From NCBI GenBank assembly GCA_018650285.1, contig JABIGF010000020.1, positions 1 through 64,000 on the forward strand: a stretch of 64,000 nt of DNA, read 5' to 3'. The position numbers were made by a program, and so were the translations under genes. Positions 20,129 through 28,952 of this stretch are shown piece after piece (position 1 is the stretch's first letter; each line of letters opens with the position of its first letter). Below the pieces are notes generated by a model. That model did no database searches, was not told the DNA's origin, and saw nothing but the letters and a program-made list of their open reading frames with translations. The stretch comes from Methanobacteriota archaeon. GTDB lineage: Archaea; Thermoplasmatota; Poseidoniia; Poseidoniales; Thalassarchaeaceae.

Positions 20129-21013
20129 ATGGCGCGTAAAGTAGTGGCACGAGCGCCGGTTCGACTTGACTTTGCAGGAGGGTGGACAGATGTCTCCCCA
20201 TACACTCACGATATTGGCGGTGAAGTGGTCAACCTTGCCATCAACAAATATGCTACAGCCACCTTAGAAGTTGATGATGATGGCATACTCTCAGTCTCTT
20301 ACACATGCGAGGTGCCTGTTGGTTCTGGTTTAGGAACAACCGGCGCAATCAATGTTGCACTAATGGGTGCAATCAAGGCGCTTGAAATTGATGATGATGG
20401 CCGATCAGTGTTAGCAGAACAAGCATTTCAGTTTGAATCATTATTGGGCAATAAAGGTGGGCGCCAAGACCAATGGGCGGCTAGCCACGGTGGTTGGAAT
20501 CATCTAATGTTCATGCAAGATTCAGTTGAGGAGATGCCACTTTCTCCTATCAGTTCATCAACAAAATGGTTACAGCGTCAGTTGATTGTAGTTAATTCTA
20601 ATATCACCCATGTTTCAGGCGATTTGCACAAAAAAATATGGGAGAGATATGATGCAGGCGACGAGGAAGTCAAAGAGGGATTGATGGCAATACGTCTTGC
20701 GGCTAGAGGCATGGCAAAGGCAGTACAACAGGACCGAAGAGATGAGTTAATTCATGCATTAAATGAGGTGTGCCGTGGGGTCGACCTACTTGACAAAGGT
20801 CTCCATGAACCATTCCTAGGTGTACTTGACCCACTTCTTTCTTCAAAGGATGTACTAGCATGGAAAGCGCTTGGTGCAGGAGGTGGCGGTTGTGCTATGT
20901 TGTTGTGTAATTTAGGGCGCCGTGATGCAGTAGAAGCTGCTTGTGAGGCGGCCGGGTGGACTCTTGTTGATTGGGCGCCAGATATGGATGGGCTTACCAT
21001 CACTTCCAGTTGA
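20129..21013 (+). CDS. GHMP-family sugar kinase (HddA/fucokinase-like)
   Basis: 294 residues with the three GHMP motifs. The N-terminal APVRLDFAGGWTDVSPY is typical of D-glycero-D-manno-heptose-7-phosphate kinase and L-fucokinase-like members. The glycine-rich ATP loop is PVGSGLGTTGA, and the C-terminal motif is GAGGGGCAML. The catalytic Asp region is KGGRQDQWAA. It phosphorylates a sugar or sugar phosphate at C1; the sugar is not determinable. It starts without a clear ribosome site, as do several genes here, which suggests a leaderless transcript. Its last 14 bases overlap the 3' end of the convergent unknown gene at 21000. Confidence 0.82.
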   Translation: MARKVVARAPVRLDFAGGWTDVSPYTHDIGGEVVNLAINKYATATLEVDDDGILSVSYTCEVPVGSGLGTTGAINVALMGAIKALEIDDDGRSVLAEQAFQFESLLGNKGGRQDQWAASHGGWNHLMFMQDSVEEMPLSPISSSTKWLQRQLIVVNSNITHVSGDLHKKIWERYDAGDEEVKEGLMAIRLAARGMAKAVQQDRRDELIHALNEVCRGVDLLDKGLHEPFLGVLDPLLSSKDVLAWKALGAGGGGCAMLLCNLGRRDAVEAACEAAGWTLVDWAPDMDGLTITSS

Positions 21014-21911
21014 GCCCGTCTATTTTTGCTGGCAGAGTTGATATCGCCGGTTCAAGAGCAGTAACAATTTCTTTTGCCCAATCTGCAACTAATTGAGAGT
21101 TGTTGAGTGGGTCGTTTTGGTCTATCTGTCTAGCAACCAATAGTGGCCACCTTCCCATTGATGGTGGCCAAAGTTGGACATCTCCGGGCAATGTGTCTAT
21201 CTGGTGAGGCAATGCTTGGTGAGCCCAAGTGCCTTCACTGGCGAGTTTGCTTAATGCTCCGCGCTGATCGTTGCACAGAGCGACAGTTCGCAAAGCGTCT
21301 AATCGATTTGGCTCTGCTTCATCAGGCCGGTCTAATTCACCCGGTGGTGCGCGTTCAAACAAGATGAATCCATGTTTTTGCTCCGGCTTATCAGGGTGCC
21401 AGCCAAGTCCAGCAAATACCGTGAACAGGCTCTGCCATTCATCGGGTGCACGAATATACCATCCCATTCTGTCCGACTTGTTATCTACTTCCAAGTGCCA
21501 AGTCCAATCGGGAAGAAGCGGGCTTAAGGAGTTGCGAATTTGACCTAGGATAAGCCGTTCTTGTAGCACTGATTTTGAAGATGGTATTGCCTTTGGCGGG
21601 CCGATTTTAACGGCGACAAAAGCGCTTAGAATCAGACCTAGGTCTTTGGGAGAAATTGACCAACGGTGTTCACCTAATCTTTCTGGCCCCTCATTCACCT
21701 TTTGTGGCTCAGTGGTCCAGCGATGGATACTCTTCTCGCCATCAGCACCAGCACCTAATCGGAAACTAATCCGCTCATCTGCAATTATCAAAGCACCATC
21801 TTGTGCAGTGAATTTCAAATCTCCTTGGGGATTTGGTGAGTGGCTTCCTGGATAGGGATGGTCGTCAAAGTCAAGTTCTTGCCAAAGGCGGGCGAACAAG
21901 GCTTTCTCCAT
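21000..21911 (-). CDS. Conserved-looking protein of unknown function in the glucuronate operon
   Basis: 303 residues, soluble, Trp- and Pro-rich, with no signal peptide, no membrane segment and no motif I recognise. A hydrophilic GWYIRAPDEW segment lies in the middle. It sits 34 bases downstream of the GH67-like gene on the same strand, third in the glucuronokinase operon, so a role linked to that operon is a reasonable guess by position only. Codon use looks like the neighbours, and the frame is intact for its full length, which supports it as a real gene. Confidence 0.7.
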   Translation of the reverse strand: MEKALFARLWQELDFDDHPYPGSHSPNPQGDLKFTAQDGALIIADERISFRLGAGADGEKSIHRWTTEPQKVNEGPERLGEHRWSISPKDLGLILSAFVAVKIGPPKAIPSSKSVLQERLILGQIRNSLSPLLPDWTWHLEVDNKSDRMGWYIRAPDEWQSLFTVFAGLGWHPDKPEQKHGFILFERAPPGELDRPDEAEPNRLDALRTVALCNDQRGALSKLASEGTWAHQALPHQIDTLPGDVQLWPPSMGRWPLLVARQIDQNDPLNNSQLVADWAKEIVTALEPAISTLPAKIDGLNWK

Positions 21912-21945
21912 GGGTGGGCGAAAGGTCGCTTACTGATTACAATGC

Positions 21946-23490
21946 CTAATCTAAACATGTTAGAGGAGCGAGTGGGTTTTGCTGTAGGTTGTCTAAAATT
22001 ACTTGTTTAGCATCTTCTCTGAGAATAGGGATTGGACTTAGGTCTGCAGTATCGAGCAATTCATTCCAGATTGCTTCTGAAAGAGTAGCAAAGTTTGCGG
22101 CCCAGCGGTAGGAATTGAGGATAAATCCAGCTTTTGGATGATTACTGAGTTGGCCGCCTGCAAACAGCCCTTCTGCGCGAACAAGTTGGGTGCGAGCAAT
22201 TATCGAAGTGAAAGCACGTTCTGCTCGAAGGTTATCACCCATGTTCGCTTTTGTGACTACATTTGTGATGTGAGCGCATGCTCCTGGGACAAAAGTATCA
22301 TCGCGGAACCAATTGTGTGAAGGCATCCAGATTTGCTTACTCAAATCTTGAAAGGTCGGCAAGTATCTCAGGTGTAGTACAAGGTCACTGCTCATTTTGA
22401 TGAGGACTGCTAGTGAGAAACGTGCTCCATCATCTGTGAATCCCGATTGTTGCAAGAATTCATCTAGAATTTCATCAGGGTCAGCCTGAGGGTTATCAGT
22501 TAGGGCGATTATTGCAAAAGCATTCATCTCTGACCAAAAGTCATCTTCAGCATGGTCAATTGACCACCCGCCACCACGAGGGATGATGTAGGAACCGGCC
22601 CAATTTGGTGGAGTTGAGTTGGCTAGACCTGCGTATTCTGGTTCATCAATTTCTGAGAATCCTTGAGCCAGTGAGTGACCAAGCCAATTGGGTACAAGCC
22701 CAAGAAATTCATATTCCCGTTCACATTGGAATTCGATAAGACGTGGCGGCCCATCAAGTTCAATGGAATCGTTCCAAGGTTGATGTCTCCAGTAGTCCGT
22801 TGCAGTATGCTTAACTGATACTACTAATCTCGTATTATCATTCCAACTGATTAAAGCAGCAGATTGTTGCTCAGAATCTGCATGGAATCCATCTTCACCT
22901 AAATCCCACATTCTGATGATGCAATACATTCCTAAATGCTCACATACAGCCTCTTCAAGTTCTTTGATGATGCGTTGCAATGCCCCGATTTTACCTAGTC
23001 TATGGCATAGTTCGCATTGGCATGAAAAAGGATTCTCCCGACGTGCCCATGAATCACAATCAAATGATTCACCAAAACGAAATATTATCCCCTTTAAGTC
23101 TGGGAAACGAGAAAAAAATGAGGACAAATTAGTTTGATTTTGACGCCAAGTTTCATCATCATGCGGGCAGCCAATCGTAGCCCCCTCCTCTTTTTTTAGT
23201 GTGAAGAGGTCTTCCATAACCCAAGCGTCAAGGTTTGCATCTAATGCTGCATTAATGCGATTGTCAAGTTGACTAAGTCTTGCGGAAATTTGTGAAGATG
23301 GAGCGCCTTCCATTGTTAACGAAAGGCAGCCAAAGAGTTGGTCTCCAACTACTAGATCGGTAAATCCCCGCTCGGCTAGGAATGCCGGTTCTCGCCAAGG
23401 TGTCGCAATTTCAGATTGGTTTGGTGGGTCGTGAACATATGCAATCTTCATACGTTCGCTATTTGGTGCATTGACCTTGTCAGCACTCAC
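21946..23490 (-). CDS. Putative GH67-like alpha-glucuronidase
   Basis: 514 residues from a GTG at 23490 that overlaps the stop of the upstream kinase gene by four bases (GTGA). The strong site GGAGGTGG lies a few bases before it; ATG starts also exist at 23523 and 23451. The central part resembles the GH67 (beta/alpha)8 barrel. FRFGESFDCDSW offers the general-acid Glu (about 141). VKHTATDYWRHQPW resembles the 'DFQxREP' strand with Asp about 232, and LIEFQCEREYEFLG resembles 'MEFQxTxEYLG' with Glu about 253. Those are the three positions used in catalysis by GH67. The protein is shorter than typical 650-700-residue members and lacks their N-terminal domain. It would release glucuronic acid from oligosaccharides in the cytoplasm, directly feeding the glucuronokinase encoded just upstream. 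The family call is inferred from motifs, not a search. Confidence 0.58.
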   Translation of the reverse strand: MSADKVNAPNSERMKIAYVHDPPNQSEIATPWREPAFLAERGFTDLVVGDQLFGCLSLTMEGAPSSQISARLSQLDNRINAALDANLDAWVMEDLFTLKKEEGATIGCPHDDETWRQNQTNLSSFFSRFPDLKGIIFRFGESFDCDSWARRENPFSCQCELCHRLGKIGALQRIIKELEEAVCEHLGMYCIIRMWDLGEDGFHADSEQQSAALISWNDNTRLVVSVKHTATDYWRHQPWNDSIELDGPPRLIEFQCEREYEFLGLVPNWLGHSLAQGFSEIDEPEYAGLANSTPPNWAGSYIIPRGGGWSIDHAEDDFWSEMNAFAIIALTDNPQADPDEILDEFLQQSGFTDDGARFSLAVLIKMSSDLVLHLRYLPTFQDLSKQIWMPSHNWFRDDTFVPGACAHITNVVTKANMGDNLRAERAFTSIIARTQLVRAEGLFAGGQLSNHPKAGFILNSYRWAANFATLSEAIWNELLDTADLSPIPILREDAKQVILDNLQQNPLAPLTCLD

Positions 23491-24437
23491 ATCACCACCT
23501 CCACATCTGCATAAAATGTCCAACCCATTTCAGAAAAAGCAACTGCTGCATTCTCTAGGAAATCATTGTCTGTGATGATGCCTACAATTGAGCCGCCTGA
23601 GCCGCATTGTTTTGCACAGGATCCCATTGAACGGGCTAATTTCACAGCATCTAGAGTCTCGCCAAGAGCGACATCACCAAACAGTTCTCGGCGTAAATCA
23701 AAATTAGTATCAATAAGAGATGCTAGAGCAATTTCATCGTTAGAGAGAATTGCATCCCTTCCATTGTTGGCGCATTCAGCAAGGTGATGAATAATATCAA
23801 CCATTTCTGGGTCCTTTTCTTGCCAGCGTTTTGCAATATTTGAGTGTGTTTCTCCAGAATCTTTGCCACTTGTTGCATGTGCTACCCATAATCGTGGTAG
23901 GTGTGCAGAATCGAGTTCAGTGTAGTCACCAAAACCACGTGCCTCCATCAGTTTTTCATCAAAATCCATGTATAGCATGCAGCCGTAAGCTTGCGGTAGT
24001 CTATCTTGCAGTCCAGCGACCATTCCAAGTTCTTCACTCTCTATTTTGAGAATTAGTTCGGCTAATTCTCTAGGTGTCAATGAGTCAAGAGGTATGTCGT
24101 GATAAGCCATCAAAGTGAGCATGAATGCGGTCTCTATTGCAGATGAACCAGATAGGCCTACTTGTCTTGGGATGGTGGTTTCAATCTCCGCTTTGAATGG
24201 CGAGGCTGTGAGGCCAAAGCGCTTTTCAAAAACAGTGATAGTTGGTCCCATAATTCGTCTCAATCCAGAGTTGTCTGGTAACTTATGTGGCTCATCTGTA
24301 GAGTCATTTGGCGAGATTACAACGGTTGCTTGCCAATTGTAAACTGGAAGTGAGATACACGCCCCAAAGTAGCCATCAGATGGATTTCCTAGCAGGCCGA
24401 TTCGAGCAGGAATCGAGCAGGTGATTTGGTTGGCCAC
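23487..24437 (-). CDS. Glucuronokinase (GHMP family, plant-like)
   Basis: 316 residues starting at a GTG. The protein matches plant glucuronokinase along its length. The N-terminal signature is ARIGLLGNPSDGYFGACIS, the ATP loop IPRQVGLSGSSAIE, then ELGMVAGLQDRLPQAYGC with the catalytic Asp, a middle LRRELFGD segment, and C-terminal CGSGGSIVGII. The enzyme uses ATP to make glucuronate-1-phosphate from glucuronate. It is first in an operon with the GH67-like hydrolase and is divergent from a sugar-1-phosphate nucleotidyltransferase, which would complete salvage to UDP-glucuronate. A GHMP kinase acting on another uronate or hexose remains possible but is less likely given the shared signature. 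Confidence 0.8.
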   Translation of the reverse strand: MANQITCSIPARIGLLGNPSDGYFGACISLPVYNWQATVVISPNDSTDEPHKLPDNSGLRRIMGPTITVFEKRFGLTASPFKAEIETTIPRQVGLSGSSAIETAFMLTLMAYHDIPLDSLTPRELAELILKIESEELGMVAGLQDRLPQAYGCMLYMDFDEKLMEARGFGDYTELDSAHLPRLWVAHATSGKDSGETHSNIAKRWQEKDPEMVDIIHHLAECANNGRDAILSNDEIALASLIDTNFDLRRELFGDVALGETLDAVKLARSMGSCAKQCGSGGSIVGIITDNDFLENAAVAFSEMGWTFYADVEVVM

Positions 24438-24448
24438 GTTATGTGGCC
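24432..24448. promoter_or_regulatory. Small inverted repeat over the glucuronokinase start codon
   Basis: Arms GGCCAC and GTGGCC around a 5-base centre. The left arm covers the first two codons of the kinase gene read on the minus strand. It lies at the edge of the 103-base divergent gap to the nucleotidyltransferase. It could be a dyad operator or a start-codon hairpin; short enough to be chance. Confidence 0.25.
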
Positions 24449-24540
24449 TGTGGTCACTACAAATGAATTAATGCACGAATAGGATAATTCGGTCAAGGCA
24501 GGGGTAAAGCCATGAACAGAATACTTAGCCCGATTTTTTG

Positions 24541-25278
24541 ATGTGGGGTGTAATTCCTGCCGCTGGCCGCGGCAGCCGTGTTGCCGATGACCACGTCAAC
24601 GGTTGTAAAGAACTGATTTCGATTAATGGCCGCACTATGCTGCAGCGTACAATTGATGAATTACGCGCAGCCGAATTAGAAGGCATTGTGATTGTCACCT
24701 CACCTGAAAAGCCTGCGATTCAATCAACATTAGAAGAATCCGGAGAAGTAGCCCGTGGCGACATCATCTTTGTCGAACAATCTAAGCCAAACGGATTGGT
24801 TGATGCCCTTGAAAAAGCGATTCCTGTTTGTGGCGAAGAAATGTTGGTTGCAACCCCTGACAATCTCTACATTAGGCACCCATGTCCAGCGTTTGAATTG
24901 ATGAATGTCTATCGTTCATCTGGTCGTTCCGTAGTAGGTGTCGTACCGGTCGTAGGCGACTGGGGAGAAATGCTGAAGGATACAGGTCGAGTTGATTCAT
25001 TGAATAGGGTGAGAAGTTCCAAATATCGAGTATTAAGTGGTATTCTTGAGAAAAGAAAAAACAAACCTTTCCCTATTACAGATCCACCCCGCTGGCGTTG
25101 CACAGGAAGAATGGTTCTTACATCTGAATTTTGGCGGCAAACGGGTTACGATGACGTGGAGAAATTAGGTTCTCTAGCTAGCCAAGGTCGCCTGTTTGCA
25201 GCAGAGTTAGATGCTGATTATGTTGATGTTGGCATTCCAACAGGTTTGACATATGCTCGAGAGTACTATGGTGAATGA
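24541..25278 (+). CDS. Sugar-1-phosphate nucleotidyltransferase
   Basis: 245 residues of the NTP_transferase fold. VIPAAGRGSRV near the N-terminus is the nucleotide-binding G-x-G-x-R loop, a Lys follows in CKELISINGRTML, and TPDNLYI supplies the metal-binding Asp. The C-terminal part has the ADYVDVGIPTGLTYA pattern of glucose-1-phosphate uridylyl/thymidylyltransferases. It lacks the left-handed beta-helix acyltransferase domain of bifunctional members. Start is the ATG at 24541 (a TTG just before is in frame); no ribosome site is visible, so the mRNA may be leaderless. The divergent pairing with glucuronokinase suggests glucuronate-1-phosphate as substrate, giving UDP-glucuronate; this is inferred from context. 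Confidence 0.83.
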   Translation: MWGVIPAAGRGSRVADDHVNGCKELISINGRTMLQRTIDELRAAELEGIVIVTSPEKPAIQSTLEESGEVARGDIIFVEQSKPNGLVDALEKAIPVCGEEMLVATPDNLYIRHPCPAFELMNVYRSSGRSVVGVVPVVGDWGEMLKDTGRVDSLNRVRSSKYRVLSGILEKRKNKPFPITDPPRWRCTGRMVLTSEFWRQTGYDDVEKLGSLASQGRLFAAELDADYVDVGIPTGLTYAREYYGE

Positions 25279-25282
25279 TTTC

Positions 25283-26182
25283 CTAATCTAGGACGATTAG
25301 TTCACCAGGTTCGGCGATTAGATAAGGTAATTTAATATCTCTTAATTCGATTTCATCAACAAAAATTTGTGGGTCAACCGTGTTCCCGGGGTCCATCCCA
25401 TAGTGCATTGGAATCGTCAACCCAATGTCTAGGATTGTTGCTAGGTCAACTGCTTCATCATGGCGTAGGTTATCATTGCCGTTAATGCAGAGAAAAGCAA
25501 CATCAATTGGGCTCTTTCCGCCACCTTCTACACATAGGAGTCTAGCGGCTCTTTCCAAATTTGCAGTCCATCCTGGATATGGTCGTGAATCCCCCATATG
25601 GTAGATTGTTGTCCCATCGCAACGAATCATGTAGCCTAGATACATGTGGGCATTTCTATCATCAGCATCTAATTCTTCATGTGCAGATGGTATGGCAAAA
25701 AATGAGATGCCACCAGTTAATTGCCCAGAATCATTGCCATGCATTGAGTGAATTCGTCCTCGCGAAATCCCCATTTCCAGAAGCATTTTGCGGCTTCTTA
25801 ACGGGACAATAAATTTCGCTGCTGGAAATTGTTTGGCTAATCTTGGTAGAGTTGTAGGGCAGATATGGTCATCATGCCAATGTGTGCAAAATATGTAATC
25901 TATGTGTGGATATTCATCAGGTGCAAGTGGAAATTCTCCAAGCAACTTACCCCATTGGTCTCCAGCATCCAAATCTCTCCACCACGGGTCAATGAGAATA
26001 GTGCATTTTCTGAATTTTACCAACCAAGATGCTTGAGTAAGCCAGCAGATTGCCACTTCGTTCCTTTCTATGGTGGTCTCGTTGATTTGTTCTCGCAGTT
26101 CCTCACCCGCTAAAACGGGGATGGTCCTGCTTTCTGGTACCACCCAATCTCCTCCCATCATGTTACTCGCCAACCACCTCAT
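25283..26182 (-). CDS. UlaG-like metallo-beta-lactamase-fold lactonase
   Basis: 299 residues of the metallo-beta-lactamase superfamily, closest in layout to UlaG (L-ascorbate-6-phosphate lactonase). It has WLTQASWLVKF and TILIDPWW at the start, the metal motif THWHDDH around residues 100-106, then a later His in SAHEE, HMGDS with the bridging Asp, and IPMHYGM with the last His. No signal peptide. I start it at ATG 26182; a TTG at 26221 or the ATGs near 26161 are alternatives. It would open a sugar lactone. Its place between uronate enzymes suggests aldonolactone or aldarolactone hydrolysis after the uronate-dehydrogenase-like enzyme, an inference from context. It converges with the nucleotidyltransferase with only 4 bases between. 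Confidence 0.75.
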   Translation of the reverse strand: MRWLASNMMGGDWVVPESRTIPVLAGEELREQINETTIERNEVAICWLTQASWLVKFRKCTILIDPWWRDLDAGDQWGKLLGEFPLAPDEYPHIDYIFCTHWHDDHICPTTLPRLAKQFPAAKFIVPLRSRKMLLEMGISRGRIHSMHGNDSGQLTGGISFFAIPSAHEELDADDRNAHMYLGYMIRCDGTTIYHMGDSRPYPGWTANLERAARLLCVEGGGKSPIDVAFLCINGNDNLRHDEAVDLATILDIGLTIPMHYGMDPGNTVDPQIFVDEIELRDIKLPYLIAEPGELIVLD

Positions 26183-26256
26183 AGATGAGTGATTCCCCGT
26201 ATGTCTTGATTCTCCACTCAATCAAGGGCGCCAAGGTAGGTAAAGCCTCAAGGTGA

Positions 26257-28893
26257 ATGCGTTATGTGTCGGCTTCAATGGCGGAGCGTGGCAGGTCAGC
26301 AATGTTGCTCGTTGTGCTGTTTTCTCTTTCAGTAATATCCGCTGCGACACTTGCAGCCCCCACTTCTGATGAAGGTGATTTTGATGGTGTGGATGATGCT
26401 CAGCCAGACGCTTGGCCTGAGGGTAGTGCGGCCTACGATAACATGGTTTCAATGGCTCAATTTGGTTATAGAAAAATTGACACAACTGCCAATGAAAATG
26501 CTCGTAATTGGATTGCCGAGGAACTTGAAGGTATGGGTTACGAAGTAGAGCGGCAAAATTTCACCACCGATGAATGTAACAATTGTCAGAACATCGTTGT
26601 CACAATCAATGGGACATTGGAAGATGATTGGTATGTTGTAGGTGCTCATCATGATGCGATTTGCTACTCGCCGCCCCCAATACTTGGAACAACATATCTT
26701 GGTTGCACTAGCCAAGGCGCGTACGACGATGGGACCGGAAGCGGCTCGCTATTGGAATTAGCTAGGACATTTTCAGAATGGAATGGTACACCTACTCACA
26801 CTTGGAAGTTAGGTTGGTGGGATTACGAAGAGTGGCAGGGATCTGGTTCATCTGAAGGTGGTGGAAAAGGTAGTCTGCACTTCGTAGAAGAACAGATTCC
26901 TAACGGCACCAATGTGACATACGTCAATTTGGATATGTTTGCCCTAAACTGGCCTGTTCCAACACCTGCCGCAAGTCAAGCGACAGGTTGTGATGAGGAT
27001 TACTGGACGCTCTATCAGTTCACTTCACCAGTTGATGATTGGTCGTATTATGAAAATGAGGGTCTTGAAGTCACAGAGGAAATGCAGTCTAATGCAGAGT
27101 GGTTCCAGAAGTATCTCAAAGAGATAAATGATAATCTAAGCCATCCTGAACCATGGGTCAGTGTAATTGACGACACAAAAGGAAATTCAGATCATTATAA
27201 TTTCATCATGGCAGGTCATACTGCTACTTGGATTAGAGGCCAGCATCAGTATATTTTCGAAGAGGGTGATACTTGTGAGCAGACACCTAAGCACGCTCAA
27301 ACAGATTCAGTCACTACAATCAATACGTTAGCCGGAGGGCGGCCAAATGTTGAGTCTGGGCTTCAAACTGGACTTGATATCGTAGCCACACATGCGTTAT
27401 GGGATTGGGATTTTAACGCCACAAATCAAATCGATGATGAACTAGATGCTCAGGGTGCTTCGTCAGGTGGCTTTTCACTTGGTTCAATATTCCTAATATT
27501 GTTAGCAATTGCTCTAGCCCTTTTCGTCTTCATTTCTCTTGCTCCATCAACATCTCGGGAGGAAGAAGATAGCCCAATTTCACGGCATGATATTGGGGAG
27601 GACGACCGGTTTAGGGACCTTTGGTTCGTTCTTTTCTATCTCGGTTTTTCCATGCCTTTCGCTTTCCTTGGGTATTGGGGTCGCACACTTGGTATGGCAG
27701 AATTTGGTTTGGACAAATACACCGTTGCTGCTATGTTTATGGTTGTTCAAATTCCGTTTTTCATGCGGCCACTTTGGGCCCAACCTGTTGACCGAATGCA
27801 GACTTTGCCGTGGGGGCGCCGACGCAGTTGGATGCTTTATGGGACGCTTGGACATCTTGTTCTATTGATGCCTCTAGTATTGATTGATGTGGGTAGTCAG
27901 CCATGGCTTTGGATTGCAGTACTCATCTTTGCTTTGGTACCGCGACTGTTTGCAGAACAAGCGGTATCTGCAATGATGGCTGAAAGTGTACCGCAATTGG
28001 GCAGAGCCAATTCTATGATCAACTTGGCATATAGAGGCGGTGGCCATCTCGTTATCCTGCTGATGGGTTGGTGGATTGGTGGCGGTGGTGCATCACCATT
28101 CATCTCTGATGGTATTACCAATTTCGCATCAATTCAGGTAGTGACATTCCTGATGTTGCTCCTAGTAATGGCTTCAGGAATAGGTATCACGCTGATGATG
28201 AAAGAGGGCAAGCCGCTACCAAAAGCAGAACAGGCAAGTCCATTCCCTGATGGGACCCCAATGGTATCAAAGGTTCTAGCAGCGATGCAGACTAAGACGG
28301 CTTGGTTAGTTCTCCTAGGTTGTCTGCTGTTGCCGCTTGGTGATGGGTTTGAGGCATGGTTCTCCGCATATCTAGTAGAAGTTCAAGAAATGGATGGTGC
28401 ACAGATTACTCGTTGGTGGAACTTGTTTGCAATCATCAACTACCTCGGTTTGGCGGGTCCGTGGATTTCAGATTTATATGGCCGGAAACGAATGCTAAGG
28501 CTCTATGCGCTTGGCTCCGTAATTTGTTATCTAGCGTTGGGCGCCTCAATGATGATTGGATTACCGGGCATTGTCACCTTAGCCATCTGGATTCCTACAC
28601 TTGTGCTTACTGATTGGATGATGTTTACTTTCATCACCACATGGGCAGACATTGCTGACCCAAGACTTGGAGGGACTCATATGTCTGTATTCCAAACAGC
28701 ACAGGCACTCTCTGCAACCTTTGTCATGGTTGGAATAGGAGGGTTAGTCCTATTCGCAACTAGTGATGCATACTGGTTACTCTTCATGCTTGCAGCGTTA
28801 GGTCCTGCTTTGGGTTGGCTGATTTTCAGCAACTTGAAGTTGGGTGAAGATGAGTTAGGAAGTGACCCTTGGGAACCTCGTTGGATTAAATAG
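26257..28893 (+). CDS. Fusion of extracellular M28 aminopeptidase with AmpG/PAT-like MFS transporter
   Basis: 878 residues in one frame. A signal/anchor helix (about 15-34) is followed by an M28 zinc peptidase domain (about 55-385). Metal ligands are visible as VVGAHHDA, GAYDDGTGSG and VNLDMF, with catalytic Glu-Glu-like DYEEWQGSG and a final KHAQTDS His. A membrane helix at about 403-428 returns the chain to the cytoplasm side. The rest (about 455-865) is a 12-helix MFS domain with PVDRM..LPWGRRRSW, the hallmark of the AmpG/PAT family, and a second-half YGRKRML loop. The peptidase would sit outside and release amino acids or small peptides directly at the mouth of the transporter. Coupling of hydrolysis and uptake is inferred from the fusion; substrate is unknown. 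Length is about the sum of a normal M28 and a normal MFS protein. Confidence 0.88.
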   Translation: MRYVSASMAERGRSAMLLVVLFSLSVISAATLAAPTSDEGDFDGVDDAQPDAWPEGSAAYDNMVSMAQFGYRKIDTTANENARNWIAEELEGMGYEVERQNFTTDECNNCQNIVVTINGTLEDDWYVVGAHHDAICYSPPPILGTTYLGCTSQGAYDDGTGSGSLLELARTFSEWNGTPTHTWKLGWWDYEEWQGSGSSEGGGKGSLHFVEEQIPNGTNVTYVNLDMFALNWPVPTPAASQATGCDEDYWTLYQFTSPVDDWSYYENEGLEVTEEMQSNAEWFQKYLKEINDNLSHPEPWVSVIDDTKGNSDHYNFIMAGHTATWIRGQHQYIFEEGDTCEQTPKHAQTDSVTTINTLAGGRPNVESGLQTGLDIVATHALWDWDFNATNQIDDELDAQGASSGGFSLGSIFLILLAIALALFVFISLAPSTSREEEDSPISRHDIGEDDRFRDLWFVLFYLGFSMPFAFLGYWGRTLGMAEFGLDKYTVAAMFMVVQIPFFMRPLWAQPVDRMQTLPWGRRRSWMLYGTLGHLVLLMPLVLIDVGSQPWLWIAVLIFALVPRLFAEQAVSAMMAESVPQLGRANSMINLAYRGGGHLVILLMGWWIGGGGASPFISDGITNFASIQVVTFLMLLLVMASGIGITLMMKEGKPLPKAEQASPFPDGTPMVSKVLAAMQTKTAWLVLLGCLLLPLGDGFEAWFSAYLVEVQEMDGAQITRWWNLFAIINYLGLAGPWISDLYGRKRMLRLYALGSVICYLALGASMMIGLPGIVTLAIWIPTLVLTDWMMFTFITTWADIADPRLGGTHMSVFQTAQALSATFVMVGIGGLVLFATSDAYWLLFMLAALGPALGWLIFSNLKLGEDELGSDPWEPRWIK

Positions 28894-28952
28894 ATTCGAT
28901 CAACTTTCTTTTCTTCTTCGAAATCTCTCATTATAGATGCTGAACTAGAGAC

